Positions 1 to 6,275 of a stretch of DNA of 7,790 bases are shown piece by piece. The position numbers and the translations under genes are program-made. The stretch's first letter is position 1, and each line of letters begins with the position of its first letter. Below the pieces are notes generated by a model. It searched no databases. It was not told the origin of the DNA and saw nothing but the letters and a program-made list of their open reading frames with translations. Source of the stretch: Massilia sp. (GTDB lineage Bacteria > Pseudomonadota > Gammaproteobacteria > Burkholderiales > Burkholderiaceae_D); the NCBI GenBank assembly GCA_003484545.1, contig DNCF01000445.1, forward strand, positions 1 through 7,790, given 5' to 3'.

Positions 1-1104
1 CGACAGGTCGAAGCCGCCCTGGGTCTCGACCTTGCGGAACAGTGCGTGGACGCGCTCGCTGTCGCGTCCCAGCAGGTCGTAGACGAAGCGCTCGAAATTC
101 GAGGCCTTCGAGATGTCCATCGACGGGCTGCTGGTGTGGAAGGTTTCGGCGCTCTTCCTCACGCGGTAGACGCCGGTGCGGAAGAATTCGTCGAGCACGT
201 CGTTCTCGTTGGTGGCCACCACCAGCTTGGCGATCGGCAGGCCCATCATGCGGGCGATGTGGCCGGCGCAGATGTTGCCGAAGTTCCCCGACGGGACGGT
301 GAACGATACCTTCTGGTCGTTACTGGTGGTCGCCGCCAGGTAGCCGCGGAAGTAGTACACGACCTGGGCCACCACGCGCGCCCAGTTGATCGAGTTGACG
401 GTGCCGATCTTGTGGCGCGCCTTGAACGACAGGTCGTTGGAGACGGCCTTCACCATGTCCTGGCAATCGTCGAATACGCCCTCGACCGCGATGTTGAAGA
501 TGTTCGGGTCCTGCAGGCTGAACATCTGCGCGGTCTGGAAGGCGCTCATCTTGTTCGCCGGGGACAGCATGAACACGCGCACGCCGCGCTTGCCGCGCAT
601 CGCGTACTCGGCGGCGCTGCCGGTGTCGCCCGAGGTGGCGCCAAAAATGTTCAGCTCGTCGTCGTTCTTCGCCAGCGCGTATTCGAACAGGTTGCCGAGC
701 AGCTGCATGGCCATGTCCTTGAAGGCCAGGGTCGGGCCGTTCGACAGCGCCTGCAGGATCAGCTTGCGCCCGCCCTCGTCTTCCAGCACGCGCAAAGGCG
801 TGATGTCCTTCGCGGACTCGTCCGCGCGCGCATTGCGGTAGACCTCGGGCGTGTAGGTCCTGGCGGTCAGCGCCTTCAGGTCGGCGTCCGGAATGTCGGT
901 TGCAAACTTGCGCAGGATCTCGTAGGCCAGCTCGGCGTAGGACAGCCTGCGCCAGGCATCGAGTTCTTCGCCGCTGACGCGGGGGTACTCGGCCGGCATG
1001 AACAGGCCGCCATCGGGGGCCAGGCCGCCGAGCAGGATCGAGGAAAAGGTTTCCGGATTACGGGAAGCGGACGCGCTCGTAGCGCGGGTAGACACATATT
1101 GCAT
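1..1104 (-). CDS. thrC: Threonine synthase, C-terminus cut by window edge
   Basis: PLP-dependent cytosolic enzyme converting O-phospho-L-homoserine to L-threonine and phosphate, the last step of threonine biosynthesis. Translating the minus strand from the ATG at 1104 gives 368 residues open to base 1; the family is usually about 470-480 aa, so roughly 110 residues are missing. The N-terminus MQYVSTR is typical. LLGGLAPDGGLF lies near residues 24-35. The PLP-lysine motif NGPTLAFKDMAMQ puts the Schiff-base lysine at Lys129. The phosphate-binding-type motif GATSGDTGSAA is at 155-165, and VPSGNFGNICAG follows further on. The start fits the family N-terminus, although the Shine-Dalgarno match upstream is weak. 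It lies on the same strand as kbl-tdh-sdaA but 335 bp downstream of sdaA, with its own candidate -10 box, so it may be transcribed separately. Homoserine dehydrogenase, a common upstream partner of thrC in related bacteria, is not adjacent here. Family identification is secure. Confidence 0.96.
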   Translation of the reverse strand, partial: MQYVSTRATSASASRNPETFSSILLGGLAPDGGLFMPAEYPRVSGEELDAWRRLSYAELAYEILRKFATDIPDADLKALTARTYTPEVYRNARADESAKDITPLRVLEDEGGRKLILQALSNGPTLAFKDMAMQLLGNLFEYALAKNDDELNIFGATSGDTGSAAEYAMRGKRGVRVFMLSPANKMSAFQTAQMFSLQDPNIFNIAVEGVFDDCQDMVKAVSNDLSFKARHKIGTVNSINWARVVAQVVYYFRGYLAATTSNDQKVSFTVPSGNFGNICAGHIARMMGLPIAKLVVATNENDVLDEFFRTGVYRVRKSAETFHTSSPSMDISKASNFERFVYDLLGRDSERVHALFRKVETQGGFDLS

Positions 1105-1109
1105 ACGTT

Positions 1110-1140
1110 AATGGATCCGGTTGGCTGGCGTTGATCCATT
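1110..1140. repeat. 8-bp inverted repeat at thrC transcription start
   Basis: The arms AATGGATC (1110-1117) and GATCCATT (1133-1140) are perfectly complementary and separated by 15 bp. The pair lies between the candidate thrC -10 box and the ATG and straddles the predicted transcription start. Because the upstream arm would be only partly transcribed, it reads better as a DNA-level operator than as an RNA hairpin. It could also be chance. Confidence 0.4.
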
Positions 1141-1141
1141 T

Positions 1142-1147
1142 ATTATA
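1142..1147 (-). promoter_or_regulatory. Candidate thrC -10 element
   Basis: Read on the minus strand these bases are TATAAT, an exact sigma-70 -10 consensus, 37 bp upstream of the thrC start codon. No good -35 hexamer lies 16-18 bp further upstream (the bases near 1164-1171 match poorly), so the promoter would be weak or activator-assisted. The predicted transcription start is near 1135. Position and perfect -10 are what is seen; activity is inferred. Confidence 0.45.
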
Positions 1148-1207
1148 GTGCGGCCCGGCCGATCACGTCTGTGCGGCCGAGATTGCTGTGGCGGGAATTG
1201 AAACGGA

Positions 1208-1223
1208 ACAGCGCCGGCGCTGT
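1208..1223. repeat. Perfect 16-bp GC-rich palindrome
   Basis: ACAGCGCCGGCGCTGT reads identically on both strands. It lies mid-gap, about 100 bp upstream of thrC, next to the eroded REP-like sequence. It could be a protein-binding site or part of decayed repeat material. No function is assigned. Confidence 0.4.
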
Positions 1224-1230
1224 CGAGGAC

Positions 1231-1274
1231 CGCAGGGTGGGCGCGGCCGGCGTAGGCACGCCGTGCCCGCGCGG
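1231..1274. repeat. Eroded REP-like element (tentative)
   Basis: The left end CGCAGGGTGGGC resembles the CGTAGGGTGGGC end of the intact palindromes elsewhere in the window. The right end GTGCCCGCGCGG resembles their GTGCCCACGCGG end. About 20 bp of GC-rich sequence separates them, including a short ggcacg/cgtgcc stem at 1255-1267. This suggests a diverged or insertion-bearing copy in the opposite orientation to the copy at 1394-1420. GC-rich background makes partial matches likely, so confidence is low. Confidence 0.3.
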
Positions 1275-1393
1275 ACGTCCCCGTGGTGCTGGCTGACTTC
1301 CATTCGAAAAAGACGCGTCGCGGCAGCGCCATGGAGGCGTTCCGGTAACGCGTCGGTTTCGATGTTCGCAGGCATGACCGATATGCCAGCGTT

Positions 1394-1420
1394 CGCGTGG
1401 GCACGAAGTGCCCACCCTAC
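1394..1420. repeat. REP-like palindrome after sdaA
   Basis: The core is GTGGGCAC (1397-1404), loop GAA, GTGCCCAC (1408-1415), flanked by CGC on the left and CCTAC on the right. It shares arms and flanks with the three copies at 5961-6132. It starts about 20 bp beyond the sdaA stop codon, a typical place for REP elements at the 3' end of an operon, where the transcript hairpin can stabilise the upstream mRNA or reduce read-through. There is no U-tract, so it is not a classical intrinsic terminator. Confidence 0.75.
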
Positions 1421-1439
1421 AGGTACCGCCGCAGGCGAG

Positions 1440-2846
<1,407 letters not shown>

Positions 2847-2892
2847 CTATGTGTCTCGCTATGGTCTTTATTATTATCGTGTGTGTCGTGTG

Positions 2893-3849
2893 TCAGGCGG
2901 TGGCGCCGACGTCGATGTTCTCGAGCATGCTGGCGACCATCTCCTCGATGCCGATCTCGGCTTTCCAGCCCCAGTCGCTTGCGGCGCGGCTGTCGTCCAG
3001 GCTCTTCGGCCAGGTGTCGGCGATGGCCTGGCGGCTGTCCGGCTTGTAGGCGATCTCGAATTCCGGCACGGCCTTCTTGATCGCGGCCGCCAGTTCGCGC
3101 GGGTTGAACGAGACGCCGGCGACGTTGTACGAGGAGCGGATCGCCACTTTCCCGGCCGGGGCTTCCATCAGCTCGATGGTAGCGCGGATCGCGTCCGGCA
3201 TGTAGATCATCGGCAGCGTGGTTTCCGGGCCGAGGAAGCATTCATACGTTTCGCCCTTCAACGCCGAATGGAAGATGGCGATCGCGTAGTCGGTGGTGCC
3301 GCCGCCCGGAGGCGACTTGTAGCTGATGATGCCCGGGTAGCGTATCGAGCGCACGTCCACGCCGTACTTGGTGTGGTAGTACTCGCACAGGCGCTCGCCG
3401 GCCAGCTTGCTGATGCCGTAGATCGTGGTCGGGTCCATGATCGTGTACTGGGCGGTGTTCTCGGCCGGGGTGTTCGGGCCGAAGGCGGCGATCGACGACG
3501 GCCAGAACACCTTCAGCGGCTTGCCCGCCTCGCCACGCTCGCGCGCGACTTCCAGGATGTTCAGCAGGCCGTCCATGTTCAGGGTCCAGGCTTTCAGGGG
3601 CGCCTTTTCGCCGGTGGCCGACAGCAGCGCCGCCAGCTGGTAGACCTGGGTCACGCCTTCGTCGGCGACGACGGCCGCCAGGCGTTCCTTGTCCAGCACG
3701 TCGAGCTGGGCGTAGCGCGCGGCGCCGTAGACGTTGCTGCTGCCGATGTCGGTGGCGAGGACGTTATCGACGCCGTGTTTTTCCGCCAGTGCGGTGACCA
3801 GTTCGCTGCCGATCTGGCCGTTGGCGCCGATGATGAGAATGCGTTCCAT
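2893..3849 (-). CDS. tdh: L-threonine 3-dehydrogenase, SDR/epimerase-like
   Basis: NAD-dependent cytosolic oxidation of L-threonine to 2-amino-3-ketobutyrate. The 318 aa chain has an extended-SDR (NAD-dependent epimerase-like) fold. GANGQIG (residues 8-14) is the glycine-rich dinucleotide loop, and Asp34 in LATD is placed to bind the adenosine ribose. Ser118/Ser119 (WPSSIAAFG) plus Tyr144 and Lys148 (IYGISK) form the catalytic set. YPGIISYKSPPGGGTTDYA (171-189) is characteristic of this TDH group, known from Cupriavidus and Flavobacterium. It is unrelated in fold to the zinc-dependent Tdh of E. coli, so the symbol denotes function. The start has a good Shine-Dalgarno (AAGGAAC) upstream. It follows kbl by 26 bp; this adjacency strongly supports TDH over a generic sugar epimerase, because KBL uses the TDH product. 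Confidence 0.95.
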   Translation of the reverse strand: MERILIIGANGQIGSELVTALAEKHGVDNVLATDIGSSNVYGAARYAQLDVLDKERLAAVVADEGVTQVYQLAALLSATGEKAPLKAWTLNMDGLLNILEVARERGEAGKPLKVFWPSSIAAFGPNTPAENTAQYTIMDPTTIYGISKLAGERLCEYYHTKYGVDVRSIRYPGIISYKSPPGGGTTDYAIAIFHSALKGETYECFLGPETTLPMIYMPDAIRATIELMEAPAGKVAIRSSYNVAGVSFNPRELAAAIKKAVPEFEIAYKPDSRQAIADTWPKSLDDSRAASDWGWKAEIGIEEMVASMLENIDVGATA

Positions 3850-3875
3850 GTACTCTTGTTCCTTGAAGCCGGTGA

Positions 3876-5090
3876 TTAGTTATTCTTGAGGATGCCCAGT
3901 TCGCGGCCGGCCTGCTCGAAGGCGGCCAGCACCTTGTCGAGCTGTTCGCGGGTATGCGCGGCGGAGAGCTGGACGCGCACGCGCGCCTGGCCCATCGGCA
4001 CCACCGGGTAGAAGAAGCCCGACAGCAGCACGCCCAGTTCGAACATGCGCGCCGCGAATTTCTGCGCCACCGGCGCGTCGAACAGCATCACCGGCACCAC
4101 CGGGTGGGTGCCCGGCTTGATGGTGAAGCCGATGCGCTCGATCTCGCTGCGGAAGTAGGCGGTGTTTTCCATCAGGCGGTCGCGCAGCTCGGTCGACTTG
4201 CTGATGCGCTCCAGCACGGCCAGCGAAGCGCCGGCGATCATCGGCGCCAGGGTGTTCGAGAACAGGTAAGGCCGCGATTTCTGGCGCAGGGTCTCGATGA
4301 CCTCCTTGCGGCCCGAGGTGAAGCCGCCCATCGCGCCGCCCAGGGCCTTGCCCAGGGTGCCGGTGATGATGTCGATCTTGCCCAGCACGCCGCAGTGCTC
4401 GTGGGTGCCGCGGCCGGTCGCGCCCATGAAGCCGGAGGCGTGCGATTCGTCGACCAGGGTCAGGGCGCCGTACTTCTCGGCCAGTTCCACGATCTTGTCG
4501 AGCTGGGCGATGGTGCCGTCCATCGAGAACACGCCGTCGGTGACGATCACCTTGTGGCGCTTGCCCGCTTCGGTGGCGGCGATCAGCTGCTTCTCGAGGT
4601 CGGCCATGTCGTTGTTGGCGTAGCGGTAGCGCGCGGCCTTGCACAGGCGGATGCCGTCGATGATCGAGGCGTGGTTCAGGGCGTCCGAGATGATGGCGTC
4701 GTTCTCGTCGAACAGCGGCTCGAACACGCCGCCGTTGGCGTCGAAAGCGGCCGCGTACAGGATGGTGTCCTCGGTACCGAGAAACTTCGACAGGGCCTGC
4801 TCCAGTTCCTTGTGCACGGTCTGGGTGCCGCAGATGAAGCGCACCGACGACAGGCCGTAGCCGTACTTGGCCAGCGCGGCCTCGGCCGCCTTTTGCGTTT
4901 CCGGATCGCCCGACAGGCCCAGGTAGTTGTTGGCGCACATGTTGATCAGGGTGCGGCCGTCGTCGGCCACGACTTCGGCGCCCTGGCGCGAGGCCAGCAC
5001 GCGCTCGGGTTTGAACAGGCCCTGGTCGCGCAGCGTGGAGAGGTTCTGCTGCAGGCCCGTATAAAACGCGTTCTTCCCTTGTTCGCTCAT
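3876..5090 (-). CDS. kbl: 2-amino-3-ketobutyrate CoA ligase (glycine C-acetyltransferase)
   Basis: PLP-dependent cytosolic alpha-oxoamine synthase that cleaves 2-amino-3-ketobutyrate with CoA into glycine and acetyl-CoA. The product is 404 aa, close to the 398 aa E. coli enzyme. Visible motifs are MCANNYLGLSGDPE (51-64), SVRFICGTQTVHKELE (82-97) and LNHASIIDGIRL with His140. VDESHASGFMG places Asp214 and His217 for the PLP pyridine ring. TGTLGKALGG contains the Schiff-base Lys248, and SRPYLFSNTLAP follows. The LNHASIIDG and SGFMGATGRGTHEH motifs favour KBL over the related 8-amino-7-oxononanoate or 5-aminolevulinate synthases, as does the adjacent tdh. The ATG at 5090 has an upstream AGGGA Shine-Dalgarno. 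It is the first gene of the kbl-tdh-sdaA cluster and lies divergent from the XRE-cupin gene, with a well-placed minus-strand promoter. Confidence 0.97.
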   Translation of the reverse strand: MSEQGKNAFYTGLQQNLSTLRDQGLFKPERVLASRQGAEVVADDGRTLINMCANNYLGLSGDPETQKAAEAALAKYGYGLSSVRFICGTQTVHKELEQALSKFLGTEDTILYAAAFDANGGVFEPLFDENDAIISDALNHASIIDGIRLCKAARYRYANNDMADLEKQLIAATEAGKRHKVIVTDGVFSMDGTIAQLDKIVELAEKYGALTLVDESHASGFMGATGRGTHEHCGVLGKIDIITGTLGKALGGAMGGFTSGRKEVIETLRQKSRPYLFSNTLAPMIAGASLAVLERISKSTELRDRLMENTAYFRSEIERIGFTIKPGTHPVVPVMLFDAPVAQKFAARMFELGVLLSGFFYPVVPMGQARVRVQLSAAHTREQLDKVLAAFEQAGRELGILKNN

Positions 5091-5110
5091 GTCATTTCCC
5101 TGTCGGTGAT

Positions 5111-5125
5111 GCCGGCTTGACCGGC
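5111..5125 (-). repeat. Short GC stem in kbl leader
   Basis: GCCGG (5111-5115) and CCGGC (5121-5125) flank a 5-nt loop. This would form a small hairpin in the kbl leader RNA about 20 nt upstream of the start codon, just before the Shine-Dalgarno. It might modulate translation, but five-base-pair stems are common by chance in such GC-rich DNA. Confidence 0.25.
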
Positions 5126-5209
5126 TGTTGGACTATGCTGTACCGTTGACCGCAATTCGTACCGATTCGCTGCCTTGCCTCGTTTTCGGTATTTCGAACT
5201 GAAATTCAA

Positions 5210-5215
5210 TATAAT
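5210..5215 (+). promoter_or_regulatory. Candidate -10 element for XRE-cupin gene
   Basis: Perfect TATAAT on the plus strand, 83 bp upstream of the regulator's ATG. No good -35 lies 16-18 bp upstream (bases 5186-5192 match poorly). It overlaps the start region of the opposing kbl promoter and lies inside an ATTCA/TGAAT inverted repeat (5204-5219). The two tandem palindromes would fall at about +17 to +38 of this transcript, suiting autoregulation. The weak -35 lowers confidence. Confidence 0.4.
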
Positions 5216-5217
5216 GA

Positions 5218-5246
5218 ATATTACGCCCACCTGCCGAACTTGGCAA
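5218..5246 (-). promoter_or_regulatory. kbl-tdh-sdaA promoter
   Basis: Read on the minus strand there is a -35 TTGCCA (5241-5246), a spacer of exactly 17 bp, and a -10 TAATAT (5218-5223). This is a good sigma-70 arrangement and the best in the divergent region. The predicted start is near 5211, giving a kbl leader of about 120 nt. The -35 lies inside one of two tandem CTTGGCAAG palindromes, so a repressor bound there would block RNA polymerase. Activity is inferred. Confidence 0.6.
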
Positions 5247-5260
5247 GATCGCTTGGCAAG
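5239..5260. promoter_or_regulatory. Tandem palindromic operator candidate
   Basis: The 9-bp sequence CTTGGCAAG occurs twice, at 5239-5247 and 5252-5260, with centres 13 bp apart. Each copy is itself a palindrome (CTTG-N-CAAG). The first contains the -35 hexamer of the kbl promoter. Duplicated dyads in a divergent intergenic region next to an HTH regulator gene are the classic form of an operator. The bound protein is presumed to be the XRE-cupin product; this is inference. Confidence 0.55.
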
Positions 5261-5298
5261 GTCGGGCGGTCCATCAATTATTAGAGCTGTCTGTCGAG

Positions 5299-5877
5299 AT
5301 GAAAACCGTGGTCACCACCAATAACGCCCCGCCGGAAGTCGGCGCCACCCTGCAGCGCCTGCGCCTGGCGCGCGGCCTGACGCTGGAGGACCTGTCGCGC
5401 ATCGCGGGGGTGTCGAAGTCGATGCTGTCCCAGATCGAGCGCGAGAAGGCCAATCCTACCATCGCCATCACCTGGCGTCTGGCCAATGCCCTGGGCGTGC
5501 AGATCGGCGAACTGCTGGCGTCGGAAACGCGCGAGGTCGAGGCGATCCGGGTGCTGGACGCCCACGAGACGCCCACCCTGCCCGGCACCCATGCCGGCTA
5601 TACGCTGCGCATCCTGGGACCGATGGAGCTGGCCGGGCAATACGAATGGTATGAGCTGACGCTGGCGCCGGGCGGCGAGCTGGCCTCGCAGGCCCACGAT
5701 CCGGGAACCAAGGAGCACATGACGGTGCTCAACGGCTCGCTCGAGATCGAGGTCGGGACCTCGAAACGCAAGGTCAAGGCCGGCGGGACGGCGAGGTATC
5801 CGGCGGACCAGGATCATGTGATCCGGAATGTAGGGAAGACCGAGGCGAAGGCGCTGCTGGTGGTGGTGCATCGGTAG
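5299..5877 (+). CDS. XRE-family regulator with C-terminal cupin domain
   Basis: DNA-binding transcription regulator of 192 aa, the usual size for HTH-cupin proteins. Residues 15-71 form an XRE/Cro-type helix-turn-helix: VGATLQRLRLARGLTLEDL, then AGVSKSMLSQIEREKANPT with the recognition helix near 39-50. Residues 115-190 form a small cupin barrel. Its first motif spans GGELASQAHDPGTKEHMTVLNGSLEI (126-150; His133, Glu139 and His140 are possible ligands). The second is around YPADQDHVIRN with His173. The cupin probably senses a small molecule; threonine, glycine or a ketobutyrate-type metabolite is suggested only by context. It is transcribed away from kbl and separated by 208 bp, so it is the likely local regulator of threonine catabolism and possibly of itself. 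The ATG start fits the family N-terminus, but its Shine-Dalgarno is weak. Repressor versus activator cannot be decided from sequence. Confidence 0.9.
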   Translation: MKTVVTTNNAPPEVGATLQRLRLARGLTLEDLSRIAGVSKSMLSQIEREKANPTIAITWRLANALGVQIGELLASETREVEAIRVLDAHETPTLPGTHAGYTLRILGPMELAGQYEWYELTLAPGGELASQAHDPGTKEHMTVLNGSLEIEVGTSKRKVKAGGTARYPADQDHVIRNVGKTEAKALLVVVHR

Positions 5878-5907
5878 GCGTCGGTAGCAACGGCTCTTTT
5901 TGATCCG

Positions 5908-5935
5908 ACATTTGTTTTTGCCTGATAACAAATGT
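5908..5935. repeat. 9-bp AT-rich inverted repeat after XRE-cupin gene
   Basis: ACATTTGTT (5908-5916) and AACAAATGT (5927-5935) are exact reverse complements with a 10-nt loop, starting 30 bp after the regulator's stop codon. The low GC content stands out from the surroundings. Only TTTAG follows on the plus strand, so it would be a weak terminator at best; it may instead be a binding site. Confidence 0.4.
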
Positions 5936-5960
5936 TTAGAGGAACCACCACAGCATCACC

Positions 5961-5996
5961 GCCGTACCGCGTGGGCACGAGTGCCCACCCTACGCC
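5961..5996. repeat. REP-like palindrome, copy B
   Basis: A 36-bp unit with core GTGGGCAC (5971-5978), loop GA, GTGCCCAC (5981-5988), then CCTACGCC. It matches copy C at 32 of 36 positions and has the same orientation. Repeated, intergenic and palindromic, it fits a REP-type element of the kind mobilised in trans by RAYT (TnpA-REP) proteins; no such gene lies in the window. Confidence 0.8.
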
Positions 5997-6039
5997 ACGC
6001 CGAACGCCAACAATGGAACCGGAACCGAGAACTTCGTCG

Positions 6040-6075
6040 GCCGTAGCGCGTGGGTACAAGTACCCACCCTACGCC
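6040..6075. repeat. REP-like palindrome, copy C
   Basis: A 36-bp unit with core GTGGGTAC (6050-6057), loop AA, GTACCCAC (6060-6067), then CCTACGCC. Of its four differences from copy B, two fall on paired stem positions (C-G replaced by T-A), so base pairing is kept. It lies 79 bp from copy B, start to start. Confidence 0.8.
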
Positions 6076-6104
6076 TTTGCGACGGCCAGCGAAGAAACGC
6101 AGTC

Positions 6105-6132
6105 CGTAGGGTGGGCTCTCGAGCCCACGCGG
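6105..6132. repeat. REP-like palindrome, copy D (inverted)
   Basis: Runs opposite to copies B and C: CGTAG, then GTGGGCTC (6111-6118), loop TC, GAGCCCAC (6121-6128), then GCGG. The arm change relative to copy B is again compensated on the other arm. Copies C and D face each other across about 30 bp, the inverted-pair arrangement known for REP doublets. Confidence 0.8.
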
Positions 6133-6180
6133 TCGTACTCGTGATCTGCCCCACGCTCACGGCCTCGCCTGCGCTGCTGT

Positions 6181-6226
6181 AAAAAACAAAAACCGGGCCA
6201 GCCGAATCCCGCGATTCGCTGGCCCG
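6181..6226 (-). terminator. Intrinsic terminator of prolyl oligopeptidase gene
   Basis: Stem arms are CGGGCCAG plus CGAATC (6194-6201, 6203-6208) and GATTCG plus CTGGCCCG (6213-6226): 14 base pairs with one bulged C at 6202 and a 4-nt loop. On the minus strand the hairpin is followed by GG and a run of T broken by one G (6181-6192), a strong Rho-independent signature. It sits about 50 bp beyond the prolyl oligopeptidase stop codon. In the plus direction only ATCTCTTTT follows, so it may also weakly stop plus-strand transcripts. Confidence 0.88.
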
Positions 6227-6275
6227 ATCTCTTTTGCGGATCAGGCGGCCCTGGCGCCGCCCGAAACACCGCCGA

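Larger units (their letters stand above)
1105..1439. other. Gene-free gap between sdaA and thrC
   Basis: No convincing gene is seen here. The short open frames on both strands have arginine/proline-rich, low-complexity translations and no family motif. The gap holds the candidate thrC promoter and inverted repeat (1110-1147), a perfect GC-rich palindrome (1208-1223), a probably eroded REP-like element (1231-1274), a small imperfect stem at 1371-1387 (GGCAT/ATGCC), and an intact REP-like palindrome just beyond the sdaA stop (1394-1420). The gap therefore looks like a promoter at the thrC end and repeat-derived sequence at the sdaA end. Confidence 0.6.
5878..6275. other. Gene-free gap between XRE-cupin gene and prolyl oligopeptidase
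   Basis: No real gene is seen. Open frames here read through the palindromes and give peptides such as VGTSAHPT and VGWALEPT, a hallmark of translated repeats. The gap holds the AT-rich inverted repeat (5908-5935), three REP-like palindromes (5961-6132) and the terminator of the convergent prolyl oligopeptidase gene (6181-6226). The two flanking genes converge here, so no promoter is expected. Confidence 0.7.

Noticed and set aside
46..1134. A 362-codon plus-strand frame opposite thrC
   Set aside because: Mirror of the thrC reading frame; low-complexity translation, no ribosome site or family motif. The same applies to the long plus-strand frames at 2788-3879 and 3954-5120 opposite tdh and kbl.
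1108..1415. Several 70-98 codon minus-strand frames between sdaA and thrC
   Set aside because: They overlap each other in different frames, include palindromic repeats, and have Arg/Pro-rich sequence with no domain. I also considered a remnant of hom here and saw no homoserine dehydrogenase motif.
1394..1420. Intrinsic terminator of sdaA
   Set aside because: The hairpin is present but no T-run follows on the minus strand, and the same element occurs at other sites unrelated to this gene end.
2893..3849. UDP-sugar epimerase or other sugar-nucleotide enzyme
   Set aside because: The fold is shared, but the YPGIISYKSPPGG region and the adjacency to kbl point to threonine dehydrogenase.
5091..5298. 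Glycine or threonine riboswitch upstream of kbl
   Set aside because: I could not recognise the paired aptamer core of the glycine riboswitch or any threonine leader peptide with runs of Thr/Ile codons.
5961..6132. CRISPR array
   Set aside because: The repeats are not evenly spaced, one copy is inverted, the units differ within the arms, and no cas gene is present. The pattern fits REP elements.
5932..6144. Small plus-strand frame after the XRE-cupin gene
   Set aside because: It consists largely of the three palindromic repeats read as protein (VGTSAHPT, VGWALEPT). Such peptides are typical artefacts of translated repeats.
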